From NCBI GenBank assembly GCA_016742255.1, contig JACVCB010000004.1:62001-126000 (forward strand): a DNA stretch of 64,000 nt. Reading direction: 5' to 3'. The stretch comes from Leptospira sp. Its GTDB lineage: Bacteria; Spirochaetota; Leptospiria; Leptospirales; Leptospiraceae. The notes under the pieces were generated by a model that was not told the origin of the DNA, searched no databases, and saw nothing but the letters and a program-made list of their open reading frames with translations. Positions 9,159 to 17,957 of the stretch are shown in pieces; the stretch's first letter is position 1; each line of letters starts with the position of its first letter. A program made the translations under genes and the position numbers.

Positions 9159-10382
9159 CTAACCTGCAATTTTAATATTTTTTGCCAAATAAACACTAAA
9201 CAATAAACTAAAAACAGAAATCATTCCAACCAACTCGTAATTTAAGAACTGATGGTCGGATGTTTGCACTAAAATCAATCCAGCAACGTAAGAAGCTGCT
9301 CCTGAAGCAATCTGTTGAATGGCAGAATTCACTGACATAAAACTACCACGAATACGAGGTTCGACAGCTGAAGTTACCATCGCAAATGCAGGCACCATTC
9401 TTCCTGAAACTAAAATCATAAAAACAGTTGTGATGACGAGAACGATAGGCAAAGAGGTTTTTGTTAAAGTAACAACTAATACGATGGGAATAATAGCCAA
9501 TATTGATATGATTTGATATACTTTCAACTTTCCAAAACGATCAGCAAGTTTTCCAATCAGACGACTTGTAAAAAAAGTAAACAAACCACCAAAAAAATAT
9601 ATATAAGGCAATTCATCGACCGCCAAACCAACATTAGATACTAAAAATGGACTTAAAAAAGGTATAATAGTAAATCCACCAAACATTAGAAAGACCATAA
9701 AAATAAAAGGTGCCATATGGTCTTTTTTTAAAAGCACTTCTTTGAGTGATTTAAATTGAGATTGTTTTGGATGTTCATCGGAATCTAAATGATAACGGAT
9801 TGCTGGTAATACCTTATAACCGATTGGCAAAATCAAAAAACCTGCAATCGCTAATGATAAAAACGGGAAATGCCATCCATACCGATTGGCTAAGGATAAT
9901 CCAATTGGAATTCCAATCACAGAGGCAACAGAAAAGGAACTCATCACCACACCGGTTGCTGTTCCTCGTCTAAACACTGGAATGATATCTCCAATGATGG
10001 ATAAAACCGTTGCTCCAATCATTCCACCAAAACCGCCAGCAATGATCCTTGCAAAAAGGAAAAATGGATAGTTAGGAGCAACTGCACATAATAAAGTTCC
10101 AAATGAAAAACCAAAAAATAAAACGAGCAAACTCATTTTACGATCAAAGGAATCTAAGAACAAAGCTCCAATTAATCCGAAAACACCAGCACTGATTGAA
10201 TAAGAGGATACAAGTAATCCGAAAGCTGCGGAATCAATTTTGAAACTCTGCATAAATACTGGTCCTAATGGCATCATGATGACAAAATCCAGGATGTGCA
10301 AAAATTGGAGTGCAGCTAAAATAAAAATTATGGCTCTTTCTTTTTGGATGGTATGAAGCGGATGGGTAAGAGGTTGGCTCAT
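9159..10382 (-). CDS. MFS transporter
   Basis: 407 aa with about 12 hydrophobic helices and a central cytoplasmic loop near residue 200 (DSDEHPKQSQFKS). After helix 2 comes LDSFDRK, a variant of the MFS loop motif; the drug-exporter-type helix 5 region holds GTATGVVMSSFSVASVIGIPIG. The closest family feel is a proton-driven multidrug or metabolite exporter of the DHA1 type; the substrate is unknown. It is divergent from an SDR gene and has a palindrome 11 bases before its ATG (10393-10408) that looks like a repressor site. No regulator gene lies beside it in this window. Confidence 0.9.
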   Translation of the reverse strand: MSQPLTHPLHTIQKERAIIFILAALQFLHILDFVIMMPLGPVFMQSFKIDSAAFGLLVSSYSISAGVFGLIGALFLDSFDRKMSLLVLFFGFSFGTLLCAVAPNYPFFLFARIIAGGFGGMIGATVLSIIGDIIPVFRRGTATGVVMSSFSVASVIGIPIGLSLANRYGWHFPFLSLAIAGFLILPIGYKVLPAIRYHLDSDEHPKQSQFKSLKEVLLKKDHMAPFIFMVFLMFGGFTIIPFLSPFLVSNVGLAVDELPYIYFFGGLFTFFTSRLIGKLADRFGKLKVYQIISILAIIPIVLVVTLTKTSLPIVLVITTVFMILVSGRMVPAFAMVTSAVEPRIRGSFMSVNSAIQQIASGAASYVAGLILVQTSDHQFLNYELVGMISVFSLLFSVYLAKNIKIAG

Positions 10383-10392
10383 AATACGAATA

Positions 10393-10408
10393 TTGACCAG
10401 GTAGTCAA
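10393..10408. promoter_or_regulatory. Candidate operator (TetR-like palindrome)
   Basis: TTGACCAGGTAGTCAA: arms TTGAC and GTCAA pair exactly, plus one further inner pair. It lies just upstream of the MFS start, in the 87-base divergent region, where a bound repressor would block transcription. The shape resembles TetR-family sites (TTGACC-n-GGTCAA types). Inference only. Confidence 0.4.
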
Positions 10409-10469
10409 AATTGCCAAAACAAATTATTTAAGAATTGCCAAGTTTTCGAAATTGAAATAAATTTCCCAT

Positions 10470-11249
10470 ATGAAATATGCTTTAATTACAGGTGCATCGA
10501 CAGGACTCGGAAAAGATTTTGCCCACTCTTTGGCAAAAAAAGGTTACACTCCAATTTTGGTAGCAAGGAGTGCTGACAGACTCAAAAGCCTTGCTAGTGA
10601 ACTCAAACAAAAGTATGGAGTGGAAGGAGTTGTCATCGCTGAAGATTTATCTCTACCGAATGCTGCGGAAAAAGTTTATAAAGCAGTCAAAAAATTAAAT
10701 CTCAATGTCAATTGCCTAATTAACAATGCTGGTTATGGACTCAATGGAGAATTTCACAAAAATTCTTTTTCAGAAGAATCTAAAATGATCCAACTGAATG
10801 TGACAACTCTCGCCGAATTATGCCATTTGTTTTTGCAAGACATGGTAACAAATAAAGATGGTTATATTTTAAATGTAGCATCCACAGCTGCTTTTCAACC
10901 GGGACCACTGATGACAAATTATTATGCTACAAAAGCATATGTACTTTCATTAAGCGAAGGACTTGCTGAAGAAGTAAATGGATATGGAATAACAGTTTCA
11001 TGTCTTTGTCCTGGACCTACACGAACAGAATTTTTTGAAAGAGCTAATATGTCGGGAAGTAAGTTAGTAAAATCATCTTTTTTGGCAATGAATTCACAAG
11101 ATGTTGTTGAAATTGGTTTAAACGCTTTGTTTGCAAAACGAGTAGTGAAAATTCCAGGGTTCATTAACTTTTTGTTGGCAGAATCCATAAGGATCACTCC
11201 CAGAATCATCATTCGTAAAATTGCAAAATCATTAAACAAAGTTGGATGA
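10470..11249 (+). CDS. SDR-family oxidoreductase
   Basis: 259 aa classical short-chain dehydrogenase. NAD(P) motif TGASTGLG at 7-14, NNAG at 85-88, and the catalytic Ser138, Tyr151 and Lys155 are all present, so it should be active. An Arg after the second strand (VARSADR) favours NADP(H). The C-terminal part carries a hydrophobic stretch (FINFLLAESIRI) that may touch membrane, as in DltE/acyl-reductase-like relatives. The substrate is unknown. Its last codons overlap the aminotransferase start by eight bases, so the two are probably translationally coupled. Confidence 0.88.
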   Translation: MKYALITGASTGLGKDFAHSLAKKGYTPILVARSADRLKSLASELKQKYGVEGVVIAEDLSLPNAAEKVYKAVKKLNLNVNCLINNAGYGLNGEFHKNSFSEESKMIQLNVTTLAELCHLFLQDMVTNKDGYILNVASTAAFQPGPLMTNYYATKAYVLSLSEGLAEEVNGYGITVSCLCPGPTRTEFFERANMSGSKLVKSSFLAMNSQDVVEIGLNALFAKRVVKIPGFINFLLAESIRITPRIIIRKIAKSLNKVG

Positions 11250-12444
11250 TTTGACCAAAGTACATTTCCACTTTTCGGATCGATTTGGTTTACTTGGTGA
11301 TCTAAACACAGAGAATCCGATTTACCAAATCAAAACAGAAAGAATTGAGGCAGGAAAACCAATCATAGATTTAGGAAATTCTAACCTAACAGAAATGGGA
11401 TTAGAGTTTCCACCTTCCGTATTAACGCACATACTTTCTAATTTGAATGCTAGCATTTATGAGCCAATAGCAGAAGGTTTAGAATCAACTCGAAATGAAA
11501 TTAGTTCCCTCTATCTAAATCGTGGAATCCAAGTAAATGCTTCTAGTTTTCATTTAACAGCGAGTACATCGGAAGCATATTCATATCTATTTAAATTACT
11601 CACAAATCCAGGAGATGAAGTATTAACACCTAATCCAGGGTATCCATTATTTAGTTTTCTGATTGGATTAGAAAATTTAAAGGAAGTACATTACCAATTA
11701 AAAGAAAATCAAAGTGATGGTTCTTGGATTTACGATGCTGAGACGATTGCCAATTCAATCAGTACCAAAACCAAACTCATTGTTTTGGTCAGCCCGTCGA
11801 ATCCAACAGGATCCAAAACAACTGAAACCTTCTGGAAAAAATGGGAATCATTTGGAATTCAAATCCCAGTGATTGTTGACGAAGTGTTTGAAGCATATGA
11901 TTTTTTTGGAGAACCCCATCACCTTCCCTCAAACCCAAATTTTCCTCTTTTTGTTTGCCATGGTTTTTCCAAAATGTTAGCATTGCCACAAACCAAATTG
12001 GCTTGGATTCTCAATCTTTCTCCTGAACCAATCAAAACAGAAATCCAAAAGAAACTCAGTTTCATTGCCGATACTTACCTTTCTGTAAATTCGTTGGTCC
12101 AACTTGCAACTAAAGAATTGTTACCATGGAAAACAATGGTTCAAAATCGAATTCGAACAAGAATTATGCGAAACTATTCAATCTGTAAAGATTTTGTGAA
12201 CCAATTTTCCTCTTGTAAAAAGATACATCCAATAGAAGCAGGTTGGTATTTTTTACTCGAACTAAATCTTGATAAAAAAGATGAGAAAATTGTTGGAGAA
12301 ATTTTATTCAATACTGGCGTTTTATTCCATCCTGGTTCTTGGTATGGATTTTCGCATAACAGATGTATTCTTGTGATATCTCTCGTTACGGAAGAAGAAA
12401 TTTTAGAAAAAGGACTAAACTCTCTTCAGTCCTTTTTTAAGTAA
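11242..12444 (+). CDS. PLP-dependent aminotransferase, class I/II
   Basis: 400 aa fold-type I aminotransferase. Cofactor Lys244 lies in HGFSKMLALPQTKLAW; SPSNPTGS is the substrate/cofactor loop, and the Asp in VDEVFEAYD pairs with the pyridine nitrogen. The start is TTG at 11242, overlapping the SDR stop; the next ATG would remove conserved N-terminal sequence (IIDLGNSNLTE). Which amino or keto acid it uses is not clear; it groups by eye with aspartate/alanine-type enzymes. The 3' end overlaps the convergent patatin gene by 19 bases. Confidence 0.88.
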   Translation: MDDLTKVHFHFSDRFGLLGDLNTENPIYQIKTERIEAGKPIIDLGNSNLTEMGLEFPPSVLTHILSNLNASIYEPIAEGLESTRNEISSLYLNRGIQVNASSFHLTASTSEAYSYLFKLLTNPGDEVLTPNPGYPLFSFLIGLENLKEVHYQLKENQSDGSWIYDAETIANSISTKTKLIVLVSPSNPTGSKTTETFWKKWESFGIQIPVIVDEVFEAYDFFGEPHHLPSNPNFPLFVCHGFSKMLALPQTKLAWILNLSPEPIKTEIQKKLSFIADTYLSVNSLVQLATKELLPWKTMVQNRIRTRIMRNYSICKDFVNQFSSCKKIHPIEAGWYFLLELNLDKKDEKIVGEILFNTGVLFHPGSWYGFSHNRCILVISLVTEEEILEKGLNSLQSFFK

Positions 12445-13394
12445 TTGATAATTTCTGATTTTTTGGCTAACGCATCCGCCTTCCCTAATTCATAGGTCTC
12501 TCGAACCCCTTTTGGATTGGTATAATCAAAAGAAGTGATGGGAAGGGGTTTGGATGGTGTGATGAGGAAAGTACGGGCAAGTAAATCTGGATCCTTTCCC
12601 ACGATGGTATTTGGCTCATAATGGATACCGATGATTTTTGCTTTTGGTGCAAATGTTTCGATCATCATATTATTTGTGAGTCCTCCATCGAGGTAATATT
12701 CATTGCCTACTGACTGAAAGTCTACAATTGGAGGAATGGATGAAGAATTAAGTATAAATTGTTCAATGGTTTCTGGATTTACAAAGTCTTTTTCTGTGAA
12801 ATCAACATCTTCCATATTCCATTTTTTAATGATTTCTGCGGTACGATTAGCTGGAATCCCTTCTGACCTATCTCTATCATCTAATATAAAGGCCCTTCCT
12901 GTTTCTGAAATCAACCTTGCTAATCGAAATTTATTTTTAAGCGAATCCTCTTTTGGATGGGCTTTCACGGAGTGGATCCAGATTTTTGCTCCCGATTCCA
13001 ATACACGATCAAAACGCATTCCAAATCGAATGGTGCGTCTATACATATCTTCATGAGGGAAAGTTGATTCTCCTCTCAGCAAATTGGAAAAATGAAAATT
13101 ACGGGAATTCCGTTTTGTGATTTCTTCAAAGTATTCAACAGACTCTTCTTCTGTTTGTGAAAGGATACAAAGTGCCATAGCAGCACCGGCAGAGACACCT
13201 GATAATTCATTAAAACGAACTCCCCACTCACGTAAGGTTTTACCAACACCAAGCGCATAAAAAGCCTTACACCCACCACCAGCAATGGCAAGAGAAGCAT
13301 CATACGTTGGAAAAATCTTGACTAATGTTTGTAAAACTTGTTCACGCACACCCATAAATTCAGCTATCTCTAATCCCCTTCCCAACGAAAGCAT
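12426..13394 (-). CDS. Patatin-like phospholipase
   Basis: 322 aa from the outer ATG; a second ATG at 13355 would give 309 aa, remove the 25-base overlap with the upstream gene and keep all motifs, so the start is undecided. The oxyanion loop is AGGGCKAF, the nucleophile Ser lies in GVSAG (residue 68 of the long form), and the dyad Asp lies in LDGGL near the C-terminus. This fits a Ser/Asp lipid acyl hydrolase, probably cytoplasmic or membrane-associated since no signal peptide is seen. Between these motifs there is a polar insert with RDRSEGIPANRT. The substrate is unknown. Confidence 0.88.
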   Translation of the reverse strand: MLSLGRGLEIAEFMGVREQVLQTLVKIFPTYDASLAIAGGGCKAFYALGVGKTLREWGVRFNELSGVSAGAAMALCILSQTEEESVEYFEEITKRNSRNFHFSNLLRGESTFPHEDMYRRTIRFGMRFDRVLESGAKIWIHSVKAHPKEDSLKNKFRLARLISETGRAFILDDRDRSEGIPANRTAEIIKKWNMEDVDFTEKDFVNPETIEQFILNSSSIPPIVDFQSVGNEYYLDGGLTNNMMIETFAPKAKIIGIHYEPNTIVGKDPDLLARTFLITPSKPLPITSFDYTNPKGVRETYELGKADALAKKSEIINYLKKD

Positions 13395-13654
13395 AGTGTA
13401 TTGTTTTCTCCCAGAAACCTGTCAAAATACAAACTCGCACGACAATCTTCTTCCGTTGCCAGAAAGAAGTCATACCCTCCTGCGGGGTATTTGATTTTAC
13501 AACAACCTTTTTTGTCTTTTCGATCAGGTGGTTGCCTTACCGATTTATCTTGGCCTTTTAAGTCTCCAAGTGTTGGAGGTAATTCCTGCCTTGGGTCTGA
13601 CCACAAGGTCGTTATTGTAACAAAGATCAGGAAAAAGGGTAAAGATGTACGCAT
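13370..13654 (-). CDS. Small secreted cysteine protein
   Basis: 94 aa from the ATG at 13654. A signal peptide (MRTSLPFFLIFVTITTLWS) is followed by a polar linker and a Cys-containing C-terminus: GCCKIKYPAGGYDFFLATEE, then DC and a late TLCFRW. The even set of four cysteines suggests two disulfides. No family recognised. It shares the strand with the patatin gene and directly precedes it, so both probably come from one message. A coding frame exists on the other strand over the same bases but has no signal peptide or ribosome site. Confidence 0.6.
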   Translation of the reverse strand: MRTSLPFFLIFVTITTLWSDPRQELPPTLGDLKGQDKSVRQPPDRKDKKGCCKIKYPAGGYDFFLATEEDCRASLYFDRFLGENNTLCFRWEGD

Positions 13655-13727
13655 TCTACACAAATAGACTGACCCCCAAAGGTTCCAGTTCTATGAATTT
13701 ATAAAAATAGTGAATTCTGTTCAACCG

Positions 13728-13733
13728 TATAAT
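13728..13733 (+). promoter_or_regulatory. Candidate -10 box for the DUF898 gene
   Basis: A perfect TATAAT in the divergent region; no good -35 lies 17 bases upstream. It would give a leader of about 80 bases. Confidence 0.25.
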
Positions 13734-13821
13734 CTGTATTTCGAATCAATTGGAAATATTTTTCTTTACCCTTTTTGAACATAGTGGATACTCTGCACAC
13801 TATTATCCATTGGGGAAATCA

Positions 13822-14778
13822 ATGAACAACACAAGACTACAATACCACGCCACTGGCGGACAACTCTTCATCTTATTTTTGAAGAATATGTTTCTCACAG
13901 TAGTGACTTTGGGGATTTATAGCTTTTGGGCTCGCACCAACGTACAAAAGTTTATGGCTGAAAATTTGGAATGGGCTGGGGAACGTTTTTCGTTTCACGG
14001 AACAGGAAAAGAACGTTTCATCGGCTTTTTGAAAGCAGCAGGAATTTTTATCGTATTGTACATTGCAATCATGATCATCCTATGGATTGCCAATAAAATC
14101 CCTGTCCCTTACTTTGCAACAATCGTTGGTATTGCACTTTACATTGGAGTTATTTTAGCATTGGTTCCCATCATCATTGTTGGAGGGCGAAAATACATAA
14201 CATCACGAACAGGTTATCGTAACCTTCGATTTGGTTTTGATGGAAAAATCTTAGAAGTTGCAAAACTTTATGGGAAAGGGATTCTACTGACAATCGTTAC
14301 ATTAGGAATTTATTACCCTTGGTTTTTTGCTGAAAAAGAAGCTTATATCCAAAGCAAAACTCGTTATGGAAACACCAATTTTGGTTTCTCTGCTGATGGT
14401 AAGGAAATTTTCTTTTTGTATTTGAAAGGATTTTTGCTAAGCATAGTCACACTTGGTATCTATTACTCATGGTTTTTAGCTGATGTGCAAAATTATATCT
14501 GGAATCGAACTAGTTTCCAAGGTAAAAAATTTAGATCTGATATCACAGGTGGGAAGATTTTTGTCAATTTTCTGATCGCATATTTGATCATTCTATTCAC
14601 ACTAGGTATTGGATTTGCTTGGGCTGTGGTTCGATTGACGAAACTCTTTATCGAATCAGTCAGTTTAGAAGCTGAAGTTGACTTCTCAACAATTTCTGCC
14701 CAACCAGATACACAGGCAAATGCTACCGCGGAAGGTTTGGAAGCACTTGCAGAAACTTTAGAAGCCTTCTTATCATAA
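13822..14778 (+). CDS. DUF898 (YjgN-like) membrane protein
   Basis: 318 aa from the ATG at 13822, chosen because GGGGAAATCA precedes it; the frame is open upstream but has no ribosome site. The DUF898 repeat unit is clear: a helix with TLGIYSFWARTNVQ, repeated as TLGIYYPWFFAEKEAY and TLGIYYSWFLADVQNY, each followed by an R/K-T-x-Y/F-x-G-x-x-F segment. About eight membrane helices. The function of the family is not established. It is followed after three bases by an M48 peptidase, a pairing also seen in other bacteria, which suggests the two act together in the inner membrane. Confidence 0.88.
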   Translation: MNNTRLQYHATGGQLFILFLKNMFLTVVTLGIYSFWARTNVQKFMAENLEWAGERFSFHGTGKERFIGFLKAAGIFIVLYIAIMIILWIANKIPVPYFATIVGIALYIGVILALVPIIIVGGRKYITSRTGYRNLRFGFDGKILEVAKLYGKGILLTIVTLGIYYPWFFAEKEAYIQSKTRYGNTNFGFSADGKEIFFLYLKGFLLSIVTLGIYYSWFLADVQNYIWNRTSFQGKKFRSDITGGKIFVNFLIAYLIILFTLGIGFAWAVVRLTKLFIESVSLEAEVDFSTISAQPDTQANATAEGLEALAETLEAFLS

Positions 14779-14781
14779 ACA

Positions 14782-15978
14782 TTGTTTCAAAATCAAACAT
14801 TTACATCACGATATTTTAATGGTGTCTCGGCGGTCCCAGAAGAAGGGACCGTTCTTGTCCATGGTCAAACCATTCAATTTACATCTTTTGATACTCATCA
14901 TAAATTAACCATATCTCAATTCGCAGAATTTTCACAGACGCATAAAGGTTGTAAGCTGATTCTCCTTCCTGATGAAAGGAAAGAAAGCCCCATTTTAGAA
15001 ATTTTTTGTACGAAAGAAGAAACCAAATTATTGGAAAAAATTTGGATCCAAAATAAAAAATCACAAAGCCATGCAAGTGCTCTATTTTATTCCATTCGAG
15101 AAATGAATCCTATTGTACTTGGGATTCTTTCTTTACTCATCGTAACGATAGTTGGCTTTTTTTACTTTAAAGGATTGGAGTTTGTTACGAATTTTATTCC
15201 TCTCTCAATGGACAAATCCTTAGGAGATTCGGTACAATTGAAGATGGAAGCACAGTTTCAAAAATGTGATACAAAGGCAACCGATCGTTTTTTCTCTGAG
15301 GCATTAAAAAAAATTGTTCCAAAAGATAGTAAACACAAATTCGAAGTTTCAGTCTTAAGTTCGACAATCCCAAATGCATTTGCATTATCGAATGGCAAAA
15401 TTTACTTTTTCTCTGGTTTGTTAAACGAAGCCGACTCACAAGAAGAAGTGATAGGTGTTTTAGCACATGAAATTGCACATGTGGAAAAACGACATCATAT
15501 GCGCAATTTGGTAAAAGCAGGTGGAACATCACTTGCAATCAGTTTGGTGGTAGGTCCTGGACTGGGAAATATGGAATTTTTAGAAACCTTTACTGAAATA
15601 GGTTCCACTATATTAGTTTTAAAATTTTCAAGAGATTTTGAAACGGAAGCTGATAAATCTTCTATCGAATATTTAAAATCTCAAAACATGTCAACAGATG
15701 GTTTACTTCGTTTTTTCAAAAGAATGGAAGAGTTGGAAAAAGGAGAATCTGATTCCGAAGACAAGGATGAAGTTTCCAATGCAAAAGATGAAAAATCAAC
15801 TACAAATCAAATAACAGATGTTTTAAGCACACACCCTGCAACAACTGAAAGAATGAAAACATTAGAATCCCTCATTCAAAAAGGTAAAAAAGGAACAATT
15901 AAAAAAGTAGTATCAGATGTTACTTGGAAAGAAGTTCAAACTGCTTGTTTGGATTTTAAAAATTCTGATTCCAAGTGA
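14782..15978 (+). CDS. Membrane-anchored M48 metallopeptidase
   Basis: 398 aa. A soluble N-terminal beta-rich domain (about 1-100; YFNGVSA...EGTVLVHG) is followed by one membrane helix at about 113-133 and an M48 peptidase domain. His229 and His233 of HEIAH bind zinc, and the third ligand Glu lies in FETEADKSS. Near the end STHPATTERM is the usual M48 motif, preceded by an acidic low-complexity insert (ESDSEDKDE). The start is TTG three bases after the DUF898 gene, so the two are coupled. Probably cleaves periplasmic or membrane protein substrates. The 3' end overlaps the convergent reductase by 43 bases. Confidence 0.9.
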   Translation: MFQNQTFTSRYFNGVSAVPEEGTVLVHGQTIQFTSFDTHHKLTISQFAEFSQTHKGCKLILLPDERKESPILEIFCTKEETKLLEKIWIQNKKSQSHASALFYSIREMNPIVLGILSLLIVTIVGFFYFKGLEFVTNFIPLSMDKSLGDSVQLKMEAQFQKCDTKATDRFFSEALKKIVPKDSKHKFEVSVLSSTIPNAFALSNGKIYFFSGLLNEADSQEEVIGVLAHEIAHVEKRHHMRNLVKAGGTSLAISLVVGPGLGNMEFLETFTEIGSTILVLKFSRDFETEADKSSIEYLKSQNMSTDGLLRFFKRMEELEKGESDSEDKDEVSNAKDEKSTTNQITDVLSTHPATTERMKTLESLIQKGKKGTIKKVVSDVTWKEVQTACLDFKNSDSK

Positions 15979-16856
15979 TCATAAATTTCTTTGAGAGTTT
16001 CGCCTATACTGTGTTTGCTGGTCCAACCCAATGATTTTAATTTTGTGTTGTCACCATAAACTCTGGAAGTTTCAGATACTCTAACTCTACTTTCATCTAC
16101 AGAGAATTGAATCGATTCGCCAGAGTACTTTACCAATTCTTCGACCATGGAACGAATACTATGTTCTTCACCAGAACATATATTGTAGATTTCGCCTGAT
16201 TCCCCTCTTTCGATTAAAGTCAAATATCCAGCAACGATATCACTCACATGTGAAAAATCACGTGTAGGTTCTAAATCACCAACTGAAATCATTTTTTTAC
16301 CTTGGTGTTTTGCTTCGATAATTTGAGTACAGAAGTTAGGTATCACAAATTCTTTTCGTTGCCCTACCCCGATATGATTGAATGGTCTAGCAATCACAAC
16401 GGAAACATAAGGACTATATTCTGCATATTGTCGACAGTAAGATTCTGCCGCTAGTTTGCTGCCGGCATATGGATTCACAGGTTTCGGAAGTAACGTTTCT
16501 TTGAGAGGAAGTACTTCTACGTTTTGTTTTCCATAAACATCTGCTGAGGAAATGTACAACATCTTACACGGATTTTGCAATTGGTGAAGGGTTTCTAATA
16601 GGTTTAAAGTTCCACCCACATTAATTTCTTCTGTCTCCCAAGGATTGGCAATCGCATTGGGAACAAAGGCTTGGGCAGCTAAATGGATCAGAATATCGGG
16701 TTGGATTCTCTTCAGTTGATCGGAAACACAATCCCTGTCTCGTATATCACCTTCAAAACAATGGATTTCATATTTGCCATGGGAATTAAGCGCAGGAAGT
16801 AGATAACTTCCCACAAAACCACTGGCTCCGGTGACTAAAGTTTGTTTTTTTTTCAT
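15936..16856 (-). CDS. NAD-dependent sugar epimerase/reductase (GDP-4-keto-6-deoxymannose reductase-like)
   Basis: 306 aa extended SDR. TGASGFVG at 9-16 binds the cofactor; the catalytic Tyr and Lys are in NPYAGSKLAAE, with SSADVYG before it. ARPFNHIGVGQR and DLEPTRDFSHVSDIV are typical of GDP-mannose 4,6-dehydratase and GDP-6-deoxy-4-keto-mannose reductase (RMD) types; the length and short C-terminus fit RMD, which makes GDP-rhamnose. Its position opposite a run of glycosyltransferases fits supply of an activated deoxy sugar for a surface glycan. The exact sugar is inference. Confidence 0.82.
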   Translation of the reverse strand: MKKKQTLVTGASGFVGSYLLPALNSHGKYEIHCFEGDIRDRDCVSDQLKRIQPDILIHLAAQAFVPNAIANPWETEEINVGGTLNLLETLHQLQNPCKMLYISSADVYGKQNVEVLPLKETLLPKPVNPYAGSKLAAESYCRQYAEYSPYVSVVIARPFNHIGVGQRKEFVIPNFCTQIIEAKHQGKKMISVGDLEPTRDFSHVSDIVAGYLTLIERGESGEIYNICSGEEHSIRSMVEELVKYSGESIQFSVDESRVRVSETSRVYGDNTKLKSLGWTSKHSIGETLKEIYDHLESEFLKSKQAV

Positions 16857-16942
16857 ATATAAGGGAATTTTCTGATCTGACCCTAAGATTTAGTTGCCAT
16901 TCTTCCAATTTTTCAAATCCTCTCAACAAAAGAAAGAAAACT

Positions 16943-17956
16943 GTGGAAGACAAAAAGAAATTCAATCCATCCCCCTTTGTCGAAATCAGAGACCCACAGC
17001 TAAACGTACAAGAAATTGTCGAATCATTAGAATCCAAAATTCCATTGGACCCAAACCACCAAATCCATTGGTCGGAACTCACTAAAATCAGCTACAAACC
17101 AGAATCCCCTCTCGGATTTAGAAAATTTGACCCTGCGGGAACCGCACATTTATTTGAAAAGGGAATCTCGAGTCCAAAGTTTTCCAATCCGAAGTTTTGG
17201 TACATTCGTGGCCCTATCAAATTTATCATCAATCGAGTCATTTCGGTCTATAGCCAGATTGATAAAAAACTTTCTGAAAATCGAATCCGAGCTTTTTTCT
17301 CTGTGCTCCATGAATTGGTGCGTTTAGGAAAAAGATTGGAACTTATTGAAAGAAGATTTGATGGTTTTTACCGTGATCATTTATTAAACTCGAATCAAAC
17401 TAAGTCGCCTAATTTTAGTTGGGCAACAGAATCCTTTTTTGTGGATGCAGGCATCAATCCAAATTGGAATCTTACTATAGATGATTTAAAAAGCTCAAAA
17501 CAAGTTTTAGTTTTGTTTCCTGAATGGGGTGAAATCCTTAAACAATTATCAATTCAAAAAATTCCATTCCAATCAATTACTTCAAATTCAGAACAATATC
17601 AATTGATCAAAAATAAAATTTCGCATAACATACATTATCTCGAATCAATATTCCCTTTATCACAACTTAAAATGCAAAATTTTGATGTTCTAGTTTATTT
17701 GCCTTTAAATAGGTTTCCAACTTATTTCATTGAAAGAATTTTTGCTGAAATTTCCTATTTGTTAAACAAAGGAAACCATTTATATTTTTCTGTATCCATC
17801 CAACCTGGGTTTGATAATCGACCATTTAGAGACCTACAAATATCCGAAATCAATTTGGAATTGTTACCAAATTATTTAAACACATTAGGATTTAATTCCT
17901 TAAGAGATCTATCTGTAACAGAAGATACAAAGGTATTCCGATATACAAAATTCTAA
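16943..17956 (+). CDS. Degenerate methyltransferase-like protein of glycan locus
   Basis: 337 aa, GTG start. Residues about 85-150 form amphipathic helices (WYIRGPIKFIINRVIS, ENRIRAFFSVLHELVR) like those before the methyltransferase domain in some O-antigen cluster proteins. The C-terminal 170 residues look like a Rossmann methyltransferase remnant (LVLFPEWGEILKQL, FDVLVYLPLNRFP) but the glycine-rich SAM loop is missing. It starts a four-gene run whose next gene begins one base after its stop. It may be a structural or regulatory partner of the glycosyltransferases; no activity can be claimed. Confidence 0.65.
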   Translation: MEDKKKFNPSPFVEIRDPQLNVQEIVESLESKIPLDPNHQIHWSELTKISYKPESPLGFRKFDPAGTAHLFEKGISSPKFSNPKFWYIRGPIKFIINRVISVYSQIDKKLSENRIRAFFSVLHELVRLGKRLELIERRFDGFYRDHLLNSNQTKSPNFSWATESFFVDAGINPNWNLTIDDLKSSKQVLVLFPEWGEILKQLSIQKIPFQSITSNSEQYQLIKNKISHNIHYLESIFPLSQLKMQNFDVLVYLPLNRFPTYFIERIFAEISYLLNKGNHLYFSVSIQPGFDNRPFRDLQISEINLELLPNYLNTLGFNSLRDLSVTEDTKVFRYTKF

Positions 17957-17957
17957 A

